From positions 1 through 34,888 of the forward strand of contig DQTE01000080.1 of the NCBI GenBank assembly GCA_015662905.1: a stretch of DNA of 34,888 bases, given 5' to 3'. The translations under genes and the position numbers were made by a program. Every line of letters begins with the position of its first letter. Within the stretch, counting starts at the first letter, position 1. Shown one piece after another: positions 16,528-25,422 of this stretch. The notes beneath the pieces are model-generated. The model saw nothing but the letters and a program-made list of their open reading frames with translations, did not search any database and was not told the origin of the DNA. This stretch comes from Crocinitomix sp. GTDB taxonomy: Bacteria; Bacteroidota; Bacteroidia; Flavobacteriales_D; Crocinitomicaceae.

Positions 16528-16908
16528 GTTAACCTTTTTTTTATTGGTGTATAAAGTCAATTGGCACTAATTGAGGATAATAAGTTATTTTGCGAAGGAT
16601 AGAACTTAAATATTACCATAGTAAAAGTATCTTCAGTTATATATAATTAAGGTTCGAACATCTTGTTCTTCAGCAGACTTTTTTATATTGAAGTAGTTTA
16701 AAGTCAAATAACAAGTTAAAAAATGATTCTTTTATCGTCTGCCTTTAAACAACTTCATTGTTAGATTTAGCTTGTCCAAATATTTTTAAAATTTCATTTA
16801 ACTTTTTACCAAATAAAGGTTTAAGTACACCCCAACTCTCAACTATAAAACTTTCCACTAAAACACTTTCCACTAAATCATTTTCAACTCTTAACTAACC
16901 AACTTTCA
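16528..16908. other. Non-coding region between convergent genes
   Basis: This 380-nt stretch separates the hydrolase gene from the convergent T9SS cargo gene. I see a weak 5-bp hairpin GAACA/TGTTC near 16656-16668, no convincing U-rich terminator for either gene, and the G-free repeats listed separately near the right end. No credible gene is present. Confidence 0.5.
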
Positions 16909-16914
16909 CTAAAC
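16828..16914. repeat. G-free repeat array A
   Basis: On the plus strand this stretch contains no G and consists of variants of ACTTTCCACTAAA and TCAACTCTCAACTA. Two near-identical units ACTTTCCACTAAA follow each other. The right end (TTCAACTCTTAACTAACC, then AACTTTCACTAAA) overlaps the last codon and stop of the minus-strand T9SS cargo gene and closely matches repeat B at 18839-18882. Confidence 0.6.
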
Positions 16915-18759
16915 TTTTATAAATTGCTTAATAATCTTACGGTCAAGATGATTAATAACAGTTATGGTATAAACGCCAGAATGAAAAGTAGATATATCAA
17001 TTTGATAATTATTTTTATTTTGTAAATTAACACTATAAACCCTTTTGCCAAAGGCATCATAAATTTGAATTTCTTTTATTTGAGTATCAGAATGATGAAT
17101 GTTTAAGATATTACTACAAGGATTAGGATAGAGCAGTAGCTCATTGTTATCAGTTTTATTTTCAACGGCTGAAAAATCGTAAGTTTTTGCAATATAATTT
17201 AATGGTGTCCCCAAGTTTTCTGTAAAATATCCACCTACAAAAAGACTATTTTCAAAAATAGCCATATCTATAACTGTACTATCAAAAAATCCAAAATCTT
17301 TTAATTCATCAGTTATTAAATTGTACTTAATTAAATGCGAAGACACGCCGTTAAACGTAGGGTATATAAAGTTACCTGCAATGAATAATTCAGAATTTGC
17401 ACTGCTACTATTGTATAAGATTTTACTGATATAAACATCTAGTACATTGGAACTATACAGGGTAGAGTATTGTATTAGAGGTAATGTAACACCATTTAGA
17501 TATTGCGTCAAACAAACTTCATTTGTGTTATTGCAACTGCCCCCAAAATATATGCTATTACCTATTACTTGAATTGTTTTAACAGTGTCTGGAATATCGT
17601 TAGATAGTATTTGATTCCAATTAGACGAATAATTCTCTTTCACAATAACATTATTAGTGACAATTGTATCGGTAATTACGTTATTTGAATATACAAAAAC
17701 AGAGTCAAAATGACCAGCATAAATTCTGCCTAAATAAGAGGGTTTTATATCATATATTTCTCCTGATACTTCAGCCACAAGTTGCCAATTAGAGTTTTGA
17801 TAATACCATAATTCTTGTCTATTAGGTTTAGATGAATGATTAAGTGCAATCTCTATATAACCACCATTAAATACTTTTGTTGCCGTAGCGCCTACCCTGT
17901 TAGGCACAGAAACATAATCCCATTGGTTATTAGAAAAAATGGCAAAAGGAAAAGTGTCTTGTACATTTAAAATTGTTCCGTAAGCCATAATATCAAAGTT
18001 TGTATTGTTTGAAATGCCATTTATTTTTCCCGACAATCCATTGCCCAAACAAGAAAATTGATTATTATCATATACCCCAATTTGTAAGCAGGGTAAATTG
18101 TTAATTGAACTAAAATCACCAGCAATAAGCAATTGATTAGTAGCCGGAATACGGTGTACAACTTTAACAGCATTATTAGTACCATCTAGTATTGGCTGAA
18201 AATTATTTTGAGGGTAGGCTGGTTGAATCCATTTCAGTTCTTCAACTAAAAAGCCATAATTAATGCCCCATTCAACTACTCCGTCAGTTGTGATATTTTT
18301 TATGTAGTCATAATTATGCTCTAATTTAATTTGTTGTGCTAATTTTTCGTTTCCAGACTGTTGCATTAAATAACCCACAGCACAATGTACATTTCTATGG
18401 TCAATAAAATATGGTTGTCTGTGGGGGTGATATAAATTTATTGGAAATATCTTGTTTTGAGCATATTCTAACAATGACAGTATTAATTTGTATCGTTCTG
18501 TTTTTTGTTTTTTTGTAAGGTTTTGAGGTGTACTTTTAACCAATTCATTACAAACCAATTTTAAGTGTAAGGCAATTCTTTCTTCATCAGAATCAAAAGC
18601 AATTTCACCTTTAGGACAAGCATTTTTATGATATTTCCATTCCTTATTTATAGTAAGTAAATGATTGTAGTAAGTAGCTTTGGTTTTATAATCTACAGCC
18701 TTTACAGCTATATGATTTGTTATAAACATAAAGCTAAAGAATAAATATAAAGTTTTCAT
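16909..18759 (-). CDS. Secreted T9SS-sorted protein with HCAVGYLM N-terminal region
   Basis: From the ATG at 18759 the protein has 616 residues; a TTG 7 codons upstream would add MQGKLLH ahead of the signal peptide and is less likely. Domains in order: signal peptide (about 1-20); an alpha-helical region with FDSDEERIALHLKLV and the distinctive FIDHRNVHCAVGYLMQQSG block ending in GFLVEELKWIQPAYP, a combination I recall from other Bacteroidota secreted proteins; a beta-rich central part with repeats of the type LLIAGDFSSIN, SIYFGGSCNN, LFIAGNFIYP and LFVGGYFTEN, probably a beta-propeller; and a C-terminal type A T9SS domain (LLYPNPCSNILNI onward). The repeated GG/AG-x-F motif suggests four or more blades. 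The biological role is unknown. The gene is flanked on both sides by related G-free repeats. Confidence 0.8.
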   Translation of the reverse strand: MKTLYLFFSFMFITNHIAVKAVDYKTKATYYNHLLTINKEWKYHKNACPKGEIAFDSDEERIALHLKLVCNELVKSTPQNLTKKQKTERYKLILSLLEYAQNKIFPINLYHPHRQPYFIDHRNVHCAVGYLMQQSGNEKLAQQIKLEHNYDYIKNITTDGVVEWGINYGFLVEELKWIQPAYPQNNFQPILDGTNNAVKVVHRIPATNQLLIAGDFSSINNLPCLQIGVYDNNQFSCLGNGLSGKINGISNNTNFDIMAYGTILNVQDTFPFAIFSNNQWDYVSVPNRVGATATKVFNGGYIEIALNHSSKPNRQELWYYQNSNWQLVAEVSGEIYDIKPSYLGRIYAGHFDSVFVYSNNVITDTIVTNNVIVKENYSSNWNQILSNDIPDTVKTIQVIGNSIYFGGSCNNTNEVCLTQYLNGVTLPLIQYSTLYSSNVLDVYISKILYNSSSANSELFIAGNFIYPTFNGVSSHLIKYNLITDELKDFGFFDSTVIDMAIFENSLFVGGYFTENLGTPLNYIAKTYDFSAVENKTDNNELLLYPNPCSNILNIHHSDTQIKEIQIYDAFGKRVYSVNLQNKNNYQIDISTFHSGVYTITVINHLDRKIIKQFIKV

Positions 18760-18838
18760 ATGTAGTAGTTTTCCTTGCAAGTTACAAAAAAAAAATGAAT
18801 AATAGGATTTAAGGTGTTACTTCATACAAACAATTTTT

Positions 18839-18882
18839 AACCAACCCACTTTCAACTCTCAACTAACCCACTTTCAACTAAA
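18839..18882. repeat. G-free repeat B
   Basis: Two 18-nt units, AACCAACCCACTTTCAAC (18839-18856) and AACTAACCCACTTTCAAC (18861-18878), are separated by TCTC. The stretch has no G on the plus strand and matches repeat A in the same orientation. Confidence 0.65.
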
Positions 18883-18911
18883 AAAAAGCCCTCCTAAAAT
18901 AGGAAGGCTTT
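18879..18911 (-). terminator. Rho-independent terminator of the initiator tRNA gene
   Basis: Read on the minus strand, AAAGCC-T-TCCTA pairs with TAGGA-G-GGCTTT (12 bp including one G-T wobble) around a 3-nt loop, followed by a run of T residues. It lies 25 nt after the tRNA 3' end. Confidence 0.85.
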
Positions 18912-18936
18912 GATTGAAAACTGTTGTTTTGCTTAG

Positions 18937-19008
<72 letters not shown>

Positions 19009-19038
19009 ATTTTTTATATGTTAGAATTTGTCCTTTGA

Positions 19039-19046
19039 CAAATTTA
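19039..19046 (-). promoter_or_regulatory. Candidate -7 element for the initiator tRNA gene
   Basis: On the minus strand TAAATTTG is a perfect TAnnTTTG about 30 nt before the tRNA. It overlaps one arm of a short inverted repeat, AATTTGTC-CTTT-GACAAATT at 19025-19044. Confidence 0.5.
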
Positions 19047-19081
19047 TTTTTTATATTTTAAGTAAAATACTTACCTTTTAA

Positions 19082-19113
19082 TTGCGAGTGCAAAGATATA
19101 ATTTGTTTCTTTG
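19082..19113 (+). promoter_or_regulatory. Possible promoter for the era operon
   Basis: TTG at 19082-19084, a 21-nt spacer and TTTCTTTG (19106-19113, one mismatch to TAnnTTTG, followed by C) would start transcription near 19119. This leaves the TTG at 19111 outside the mRNA and favours the ATG at 19138. Confidence 0.35.
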
Positions 19114-19137
19114 CAAAACAAATTTTTTTCAAAAAAA

Positions 19138-20013
19138 ATGCAACATAAATCAGGATTTGTAAATATCATAGGTAGCCCTAACGTTGGAAAATCAACACTA
19201 ATGAACAGATTAGTAGGTGAAAAGCTGTCAATTATTACCTCTAAAGCACAAACAACCAGACATAGAATTTTAGGTATTGTTAATGATGAAAATTATCAAA
19301 TTGTATTTTCAGATACCCCAGGTGTATTAGACCCGCATTATAAATTGCACGAAAATATGATGAGTTTTGTAAATTCGGCCTTAAAAGATGCCGATATTAT
19401 TTTACTTGTAACTGATATTTACGAAACCGGTATCAATCATGAAGCAACCTTAAAAAGAATACAAAAAACCACTATCCCTGTCATAGTACTTATCAATAAA
19501 ATAGATCAAGGAACACCTGAAATTTTAAATGAAAAAGTACAATACTGGGCACAACAACTACCTAATGCTGAAATATTACCAATATCTGCCTTAGAAAACG
19601 TAAATGTTGATATACTTTGGAATAAAATTATTGACATTTTACCTGAAAATCCACCCTTTTATGATAAGGAAGAATTGACAGATAAGCCAATGCGCTTTTT
19701 TATCAGTGAAATGATTAGAGAAAAGATATTTTTACATTACAAAAAAGAGGTGCCTTATGCCACACAAGTTGTAGTAGAAGAATATTTTGAAGATGACAAC
19801 ATTATTAGAATAAGAGCCATTATATTTGTAGAGCGTCCCACTCAAAAAGGAATTATCATTGGACATAAAGGCAATAAAATTAAACAAGTGGGGATTGAAG
19901 CAAGAAAAGATATAGAAAAATTTGTAAACAAACACATTCATTTAGAACTGTTTGTTAAAGTTGATAAGGATTGGAGAGAAAACGAAAAAAAATTAGATAA
20001 ATACGGATATTAA
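19138..20013 (+). CDS. era: GTPase Era
   Basis: Era binds the 3' end of 16S rRNA and is needed for 30S subunit maturation. The 291-residue protein has G1 GSPNVGKS (12-19), the switch region [10 protein letters not shown]3 DTPG, G4 NKID and a C-terminal KH domain with [11 protein letters not shown] and the usual [17 protein letters not shown] ending. The ATG at 19138 gives [12 protein letters not shown], the family's usual N-terminus; a TTG 9 codons upstream would add a non-conserved extension and lies at the candidate promoter. It is the first gene of an era-der-holA operon, with der starting 2 nt after its stop. Confidence 0.96.
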   Translation: MQHKSGFVNIIGSPNVGKSTLMNRLVGEKLSIITSKAQTTRHRILGIVNDENYQIVFSDTPGVLDPHYKLHENMMSFVNSALKDADIILLVTDIYETGINHEATLKRIQKTTIPVIVLINKIDQGTPEILNEKVQYWAQQLPNAEILPISALENVNVDILWNKIIDILPENPPFYDKEELTDKPMRFFISEMIREKIFLHYKKEVPYATQVVVEEYFEDDNIIRIRAIIFVERPTQKGIIIGHKGNKIKQVGIEARKDIEKFVNKHIHLELFVKVDKDWRENEKKLDKYGY

Positions 20014-20015
20014 AA

Positions 20016-21326
20016 ATGTCAAATATTGTAGCCATAGTAGGAAGACCAAATGTTGGAAAATCAACATTGTTTAACAGATTAACCAAAAGTAGAAGTGCCA
20101 TAGTTGAGGAAATGAGCGGGGTAACGCGTGATAGAATTTATGGCTTGTCAGAATGGAATGGGGTAGAGTTTAGCGTAATTGATACAGGAGGTTATGTAAA
20201 AGGCTCTGATGATGTGTTTGAGGAAGAAATTAGAAAACAAGTAGAAATTGCCATAGATGAAGCTAACATCATTATTTTTATATCGGATGTAACTGTTGGT
20301 ATTACTGATTTAGATGAAGCCGTAGCTGATTTATTAAGAAAAACTAAAAAACCCGTATTTGTTGTAGCCAATAAAGTTGATAATAATGCACGGGCAAATG
20401 ATGCTTACGAGTTTTATAATTATGGATTAGGAGATGTTTATAACGTCTCGTCAATAAATGGTAGTGGAACAGGGGAGTTATTAGATGATTTAGTTAAAAA
20501 GTTTGAAAAAGAAGCAGACATTGAAGACGATAGCCATTTACCAAGAATATCAGTTGTGGGAAAACCAAACGTTGGAAAATCTTCTTTTGTAAACGCTATA
20601 ACTGGTACAGAACGTAATATTGTTACAGATATTTCAGGAACAACAAGAGACGCTATTGATACCAAATTTAATTTGTTTGGATTTGACTTTAAATTAATTG
20701 ACACAGCTGGCATACGTAAAAAAAATAAAGTTCATGAAGACGTTGAATTTTATTCAGTCATTCGTTCTATAAGGAGCATTGAAAATTCTGATGTGTGTAT
20801 TTTTATGATTGATGCTACAGAAGGCCTTCAAAAGCAAGACTTAAATATCTTTTATGTTATAGAAAAAAATAAAAAAGGAGTAGTGGTTTTAGTAAATAAG
20901 TGGGATTTAATTGAAAACAAAGACCAACATTATACCAAGGAGTATGAGGATAAATTAAGACAAGATTTAGCCCCTTTTAATGATGTACCCATTATTTTTA
21001 CCTCAACCATTACCAAACAAAGATTGCATAAAGCACTTGAAAAAACAATGGAAGTTTATGAAAATAGAATTCAAAAAATTCCAACCTCAGTACTAAATGA
21101 TTTTATTCAAGATATAGTGGCTAAAAATCCACCACCAGCCATTAAAGGTAAGTATATTAAAATTAAATTTGTAACCCAATTGCCAACTCATGCACCTGCA
21201 TTTGCTTTTTTTTGTAACTTGCCTCAATATGTTAAAGACCCTTACAAAAGATTTTTAGAAAATAAACTTAGACAAAGATTTAATTTTGAGGGTGTACCTA
21301 TTAGAATTTTCTTCAGAAAAAAATAA
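20016..21326 (+). CDS. der: Ribosome biogenesis GTPase Der (EngA)
   Basis: Der is a double-GTPase required for 50S subunit assembly. The 436-residue protein has two G domains: the first with GRPNVGKST (9-17), DTGG and NKVD; the second, from about residue 180, with [15 protein letters not shown] and NKWD; and a C-terminal KH-like domain ending PIRIFFRKK. Length matches the family. Its start lies 2 nt after the era stop and holA follows after 14 nt, so translation is probably coupled within one operon. Confidence 0.97.
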   Translation: MSNIVAIVGRPNVGKSTLFNRLTKSRSAIVEEMSGVTRDRIYGLSEWNGVEFSVIDTGGYVKGSDDVFEEEIRKQVEIAIDEANIIIFISDVTVGITDLDEAVADLLRKTKKPVFVVANKVDNNARANDAYEFYNYGLGDVYNVSSINGSGTGELLDDLVKKFEKEADIEDDSHLPRISVVGKPNVGKSSFVNAITGTERNIVTDISGTTRDAIDTKFNLFGFDFKLIDTAGIRKKNKVHEDVEFYSVIRSIRSIENSDVCIFMIDATEGLQKQDLNIFYVIEKNKKGVVVLVNKWDLIENKDQHYTKEYEDKLRQDLAPFNDVPIIFTSTITKQRLHKALEKTMEVYENRIQKIPTSVLNDFIQDIVAKNPPPAIKGKYIKIKFVTQLPTHAPAFAFFCNLPQYVKDPYKRFLENKLRQRFNFEGVPIRIFFRKK

Positions 21327-21340
21327 TAACTTTGTAACTG

Positions 21341-22348
21341 ATGGATTATAAAGATATCATTAAGCAAATCAAAAAAAGAGAGTTTAAACCTATTTATTTT
21401 TTAAATGGAGAAGAGCCTTTTTATATTGATAGAATTGTTGATTTTATAGCCAACAATGTGCTTGATGAATCAGAAAGAGATTTTAATCAAACAGTATTGT
21501 ACGCCAAAGATAGTCCACCAATAAGTGTAGTAGATGCAGCAAGCCGTTTGCCAATGATGTCCGATTACCAAGTGGTTATTGTTAAGGAGGCTCAAGAATA
21601 CAAAACTGCAAGTCAGTGGGAAGTGTTTGAAAACTATTTTGAATCGCCCTCTAAACAAACCATTTTAGTATTTGCCTACAAGTATAAAAAGTTTGATAAA
21701 CGTTCTAAAATCTATAAAATTTTAAAGAAAAAAGCCGTTATTTTTGAATCTGCTGGCGTTAAAGATTATCAATTAGATAAATGGATTAAAGATTATCTAA
21801 AAGATAAAAAATATCAAATAACTGATAAAGCAACAGCCTTATTGGCAGAATTTGTTGGTAATGATTTAAGTAGGTTAGCAAATGAGTTAGATAAACTATT
21901 TATTTTAGTTCCAAAGGAACAACAAATTACAGAAAAACATATTGAAGAAAATATTGGCATAAGTAAAGATTACAATGTGTTTGAGTTAGTTAATGCCGTT
22001 ATGGAAAAAGACAGCCTTAAAGCATTAAAAATTGTAAACTATTTTGAAAAAAATCCAAAAGCTACACATATTACAATTGTTTTAGCAAATCTGCTAACCC
22101 TATACCAAAGGTTATTTAAAGCTCATTTCTTAAAAACAGATAATCCAGCTCAAGTAGCCTCTTTGTTAAAAATAGCTCCTTACCCTGCAAGGTTAATTGT
22201 TTCTAACAAAAGAAAACATCCCCCAAAAATTATTTCACGTAACTTTTCTTATTTACGAGAATATGATTTATTAGCTAAAGGTGTAGGCAGTGCAGGAACA
22301 GATCAAGTTCAATTGATGAAGGAGTTAATTTTTAAGATTTTACACTAA
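21341..22348 (+). CDS. holA: DNA polymerase III subunit delta
   Basis: HolA is the clamp-loader delta subunit that opens the beta clamp during replication. The 335-residue protein has the family's N-terminus (PIYFLNGEEPFYIDRIVDFI, about 18-37), the RDFNQTVLYAKD and RLPMMSDYQVVIVKEAQ segments, the DLSRLANELDKL helix in the middle, and a helical collar domain at the end (about 210-335). It lacks a Walker A motif, as expected for delta. It is the third gene of the era operon. No U-rich terminator is seen directly after its stop, only a T-rich run that overlaps the next promoter element. Confidence 0.92.
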   Translation: MDYKDIIKQIKKREFKPIYFLNGEEPFYIDRIVDFIANNVLDESERDFNQTVLYAKDSPPISVVDAASRLPMMSDYQVVIVKEAQEYKTASQWEVFENYFESPSKQTILVFAYKYKKFDKRSKIYKILKKKAVIFESAGVKDYQLDKWIKDYLKDKKYQITDKATALLAEFVGNDLSRLANELDKLFILVPKEQQITEKHIEENIGISKDYNVFELVNAVMEKDSLKALKIVNYFEKNPKATHITIVLANLLTLYQRLFKAHFLKTDNPAQVASLLKIAPYPARLIVSNKRKHPPKIISRNFSYLREYDLLAKGVGSAGTDQVQLMKELIFKILH

Positions 22349-22365
22349 TAAAATCTTCCTTTTTT

Positions 22366-22373
22366 TATCTTTG
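22366..22373 (+). promoter_or_regulatory. Candidate -7 element for the 56-codon gene
   Basis: TATCTTTG is a perfect TAnnTTTG 18 nt after the holA stop. The predicted start near 22379 leaves a leader of about 110 nt before the ATG at 22492. Confidence 0.5.
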
Positions 22374-22419
22374 TAAAAGATAACCTAATAGCTAAAAAAT
22401 GTTAAATTGTCTAAAAAAA

Positions 22420-22488
22420 GTTAGTTTGTGTAAGCTAAGTTACACTTTTTATTGTTTTATTGTGTTATTATTGTACAAACAAACTAAC
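22420..22488 (+). promoter_or_regulatory. Structured 5' leader of the 56-codon gene
   Basis: GTTAGTTTG (22420-22428) is perfectly complementary to CAAACTAAC (22480-22488), which ends 3 nt before the ATG. Inside lies a second hairpin, GTGTAA/TTACAC (22428-22433 and 22440-22445). The long stem would place the start codon at its foot. It does not match a riboswitch class that I recognise. Confidence 0.5.
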
Positions 22489-22491
22489 ATT

Positions 22492-22662
22492 ATGGCTAGA
22501 AAAAAAACAAAAGAGAAAGTAGAAAAAATCATAAATGAGATTAAAAATTCTACGCCTAAATTTAAGCTACAATTGGATAGTAAGACTATAATTACACTTA
22601 AAACAGAAGAACAACTTGAAAAGTGGATGTCACTTTATCCCAAAGCTAAATTAATTTCATAA
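22492..22662 (+). CDS. 56-residue basic protein of unknown function
   Basis: From ATG 22492 the product is MARKKTKEKVEKIINEIKNS... ending PKAKLIS: a lysine-rich amphipathic helix (about 4-20) followed by a short beta/helix part (FKLQLDSKTIITLKTEEQLEKWMSLYP). A longer frame from 22399 exists, but its added residues are hydrophobic and cysteine-rich and coincide with the structured leader, so I prefer the internal ATG. Composition suggests a soluble, possibly nucleic-acid-binding protein; I do not recognise the family. It has its own candidate promoter and a strong terminator. Confidence 0.65.
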   Translation: MARKKTKEKVEKIINEIKNSTPKFKLQLDSKTIITLKTEEQLEKWMSLYPKAKLIS

Positions 22663-22685
22663 TAGTATTATTGAAACAAAAATAC

Positions 22686-22715
22686 AAGCCGTTTGTAACT
22701 ACAAACGGCTTTTTT
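22686..22715 (+). terminator. Rho-independent terminator after the 56-codon gene
   Basis: AAGCCGTTTGT (22686-22696) pairs with ACAAACGGCTT (22701-22711) around a 4-nt loop, then a T tract. Confidence 0.85.
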
Positions 22716-22814
22716 GATTTTTAATCTATAAGTTGGCTAATGCTTTTTTCAATAAATTCAAAGTAACCAATGTTTTAAAATTCCGTATTTAAAAAATATA
22801 TAAAATATAGGTGC

Positions 22815-24335
22815 TTGAAATTAAATTTATTAATACTACTTGCTTTTTTTTACGGTGTAAGTTGGGTAAAAGCCCAAACCATTGTAAAAGTACATGAAAT
22901 TAGAGGAAGCATAGCACCCAAATCCATTGTTAGTAGTTCAACAGGGTTATTTGCTGCCCAAAATATGATGTACAAACATACCGTTACCATTTACAACTCA
23001 TCAGGTGAATTATTGGCTACCATAAAAGATAATGTAAACTTAAAAGTGTATGGATATTCAGATTATAATGATGACACTTATCTTGGTGGACCTGTAGAAG
23101 CTTGTTTTAGTAATAAAGGAAAATTTTTATGGGTGTCTAATTATAGTATGATAGGAACAGAATTTATCAATGAAGGTTGTGATGCTTGTATGGGTAGCAT
23201 TTATGACCCAAGTTTTGTTTATAAAATAAATACAACAACTTTTAAAATTGAAAATGTCATTAAAGTAGGTTCAGTACCAAAATATTTAGCCATTAATGAA
23301 TTGATAGATATAATGGTAGTTTCAAATTGGACAAGTTCTGATGTTTCTATTATTGATTTAAGAACAGAAAAAGAAATTAAAAGGATAAAAGTAGGAAAAC
23401 ATCCAAGAGGTATTGTCATAACTAAAAATGGGCAATTTGCTTATGTTACTATTATGGGGAGTACAAAAATTGCAGTTATAAATCTTGAAACAAATCAGGT
23501 AAATTATATATATAATGTCGGTAAATCTCCTAGGCATTTAGTGTTAGATGAAAAAGAAGATTTTTTATATTGTTCAACCAATTCTGACAATCAATTGGTT
23601 AAAATAAATTTAAAAACTAAAAACATCATTAAATGCAAAACAAAAGCGGGACCTAGAACTATGATACTATCCGCTAATGATAAATATATTTATGTCGTGA
23701 ATTATTTTTCTGATTCATTTCAAAAAATTGATGTAGAAACCATGCAAGTTATAGAAACCATAAAAACAGGACATCACCCAATAGGGATAACGATAAACAA
23801 ACAAACTTCAGAGATATGGGTATCTTGTTATGAAGGTAAGATACAAATATTTAAAGATATAGAATTAGAACAACAACTGCAAAATTCAGAACTGTTAGCA
23901 GATGTTAAGCAAACTAAAATTAAACATATACCCACCTATGATGCTCAAAAATATTTAACCCATAAAAAACAAAAAAACACTGTGCAAAAAAAACAGTCAG
24001 CACATAAAAAATCATCAACAAATCAATCAGACAGTAAAATAGAAAATATATCAACTTCAAAAAATACAATAGCAAAAAACACCAATAATAACACTAATTC
24101 TAATTGTAAATATCACCTAATTATAGGCAGTTTTGGAGTTAAGTCAAACGCAGAACGATTAAAACAAAAAATGATAGAAAAAGGTTATCCTGCTCAACTT
24201 TTGCCATCATCTAATCAAAAGTTAACAATGGTTTCTATTCAATGTTTTGATACTCAGAATGAAGCGTTAAGTTCAAAATCAAAAATATTGCAAGATACAC
24301 AACAAAAAGGGTGGGTGTATGCAGTTGACAAATAA
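22815..24335 (+). CDS. Secreted YVTN beta-propeller protein with C-terminal SPOR domain
   Basis: A 506-residue exported protein starting at TTG, with a signal peptide (about 1-20, ending WVKA before QT). Residues about 25-360 are a YncE/YVTN-type propeller: repeats such as VPKYLAIN, HPRGIVITKNGQFAYVT, SPRHLVLDEKEDFLYCS, GPRTMILSANDKYIYVV and HHPIGITINKQTSEIWVS mark the blades. One blade carries a loop with NEGCDACMG, a CxxC pair. A lysine/serine/asparagine-rich linker (about 385-430) leads to a SPOR domain (about 433-506, HLIIGSFGVKSNAERLKQ), a fold that binds peptidoglycan stripped of peptide stems. It is therefore probably periplasmic and attached to the cell wall. Its partner or ligand is unknown. 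No catalytic residues are evident, and no clear promoter is seen in the 100 nt upstream. Confidence 0.8.
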   Translation: MKLNLLILLAFFYGVSWVKAQTIVKVHEIRGSIAPKSIVSSSTGLFAAQNMMYKHTVTIYNSSGELLATIKDNVNLKVYGYSDYNDDTYLGGPVEACFSNKGKFLWVSNYSMIGTEFINEGCDACMGSIYDPSFVYKINTTTFKIENVIKVGSVPKYLAINELIDIMVVSNWTSSDVSIIDLRTEKEIKRIKVGKHPRGIVITKNGQFAYVTIMGSTKIAVINLETNQVNYIYNVGKSPRHLVLDEKEDFLYCSTNSDNQLVKINLKTKNIIKCKTKAGPRTMILSANDKYIYVVNYFSDSFQKIDVETMQVIETIKTGHHPIGITINKQTSEIWVSCYEGKIQIFKDIELEQQLQNSELLADVKQTKIKHIPTYDAQKYLTHKKQKNTVQKKQSAHKKSSTNQSDSKIENISTSKNTIAKNTNNNTNSNCKYHLIIGSFGVKSNAERLKQKMIEKGYPAQLLPSSNQKLTMVSIQCFDTQNEALSSKSKILQDTQQKGWVYAVDK

Positions 24336-24352
24336 AAAAAAGTCAAAAACCA

Positions 24353-24769
24353 TTAGTTTTGCTCACAAACTTCTTTTAACTTATTTGCCATATAATTAAA
24401 CAAATTAGTTAAAGGTTTAACAACCATCATTTTTAAAAAAGCATTGATTTCGCCCTCAAAATTTAAAAAGGCCTCTGTAGTATTATCATCAATTGTATTG
24501 AAAGTAACCACCAAGGTAAAAGGAAATGGTGTTTTGTCACCAGAAATAATATTGATTTGTGAGTGGGGTGTACTATCTTTTTTTACAAGGGGGATAACAG
24601 CAGCATTTTGAATTTTAAAAGAACATTGATTCTCATCAGATTGCCAATCACTTATTTTGTCTTGTGGTAATAATTGAATGATGTGATTAAAATCATTCAT
24701 AAAATTAAAAACAAATTCTGCTGATTTGTTAATAATTACTCGGTTACTTTCTATTTTTGTTGATGCCAT
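24353..24769 (-). CDS. START/SRPBCC-like protein
   Basis: From the ATG at 24769 the product has 138 residues and reads as a small SRPBCC-fold protein: KIESNRVIINKSAEFVFNFMNDF at the start, a central beta sheet (FTLVVTFNTIDDNTTEAFLNFEGEIN), and a long C-terminal helix MMVVKPLTNLFNYMANKLKEV closing the hydrophobic cavity, as in polyketide-cyclase/CoxG-like proteins. No ligand can be inferred. A TTG 6 codons upstream would overlap the pyrE end; the ATG lies 5 nt after the pyrE stop, so the two are probably co-transcribed. Confidence 0.8.
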   Translation of the reverse strand: MASTKIESNRVIINKSAEFVFNFMNDFNHIIQLLPQDKISDWQSDENQCSFKIQNAAVIPLVKKDSTPHSQINIISGDKTPFPFTLVVTFNTIDDNTTEAFLNFEGEINAFLKMMVVKPLTNLFNYMANKLKEVCEQN

Positions 24770-24774
24770 ATTTA

Positions 24775-25416
24775 TTATTTTTTCCAACTATCAGGAGACT
24801 TTCTCCAAGCAGTTAGTGATTCAACGTCCTCTTGTGTAATATAGTTTTGTTCAACTGCTTTTTCTATCAAATGGTCATAATCAGACAAAGTAAAAAACTT
24901 ACAGTTGGCATTTTCAAAATTACGCTTAGCTTTCTCAAAACCATAAGTAAAAATAGCCCCCAAACCAATAATGTTTAACCCCCCCTTACGTAAAGCTTCA
25001 ATTGCTTTTAAACTACTTCCACCAGTAGAAATTAAATCCTCAATAACGACTACATTTTGCCCTTCTTCATACCCTCCTTCAATCTGATTTTGCATTCCAT
25101 GAGCTTTGGCAGAAGACCTAACATAAATAAAAGGTAACCCCATTTCTTCAGCAATTAATGCGCCTATGGCAATTCCACCCGTAGCAACTCCTACAATAAC
25201 ATCTGGTTTGCTGTATTGAGTATTTATACATTCTACAAAAGACTGTCTGATATAGGTTCTTATAGCAGGATATGATAAAATTTTTCGGTTATCGCAATAA
25301 ATAGGAGACAACCAACCACTAGACCATTGAAACGGATTTGAAGGTTTTAACTTAACTGCCTTGATTTGTAACAAAAAATCTGCTACCTTTAACGCCTTAT
25401 CTTTATCTAAAATCAT
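24775..25416 (-). CDS. pyrE: Orotate phosphoribosyltransferase
   Basis: PyrE converts orotate and PRPP to orotidine 5'-monophosphate in pyrimidine synthesis. From the ATG at 25416 the protein is 213 residues, the family's usual size, starting MILDKDKALKVADFLLQ; longer frames reach into the divergent NUDIX gene and add non-family residues. Family features include FQWSSGWLSPIYCDNR (29-44), the flexible SSAKAHGMQNQIEGG loop (101-115) and the PRPP-binding VVVIEDLISTGGS (122-134). A perfect -7 element lies 6 nt before the ATG, suggesting a leaderless mRNA. carB, in the same pathway, is about 15 kb away and not linked. Confidence 0.96.
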   Translation of the reverse strand: MILDKDKALKVADFLLQIKAVKLKPSNPFQWSSGWLSPIYCDNRKILSYPAIRTYIRQSFVECINTQYSKPDVIVGVATGGIAIGALIAEEMGLPFIYVRSSAKAHGMQNQIEGGYEEGQNVVVIEDLISTGGSSLKAIEALRKGGLNIIGLGAIFTYGFEKAKRNFENANCKFFTLSDYDHLIEKAVEQNYITQEDVESLTAWRKSPDSWKK

Positions 25417-25422
25417 AGAATG

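Noticed and set aside
16745-16893. Minus-strand open frame of about 49 codons ending NEVV, partly reading through the G-free repeat.
   Set aside because: No credible ATG start, the N-terminal part is only repeat translation (VES-type units), and no family is recognised. It could be a remnant but cannot be supported as a gene.
22399-22491. N-terminal extension of the 56-codon gene from ATG 22399.
   Set aside because: The extension encodes hydrophobic, cysteine-rich residues that coincide with the stem-loop leader, and the internal ATG gives a compact soluble protein.
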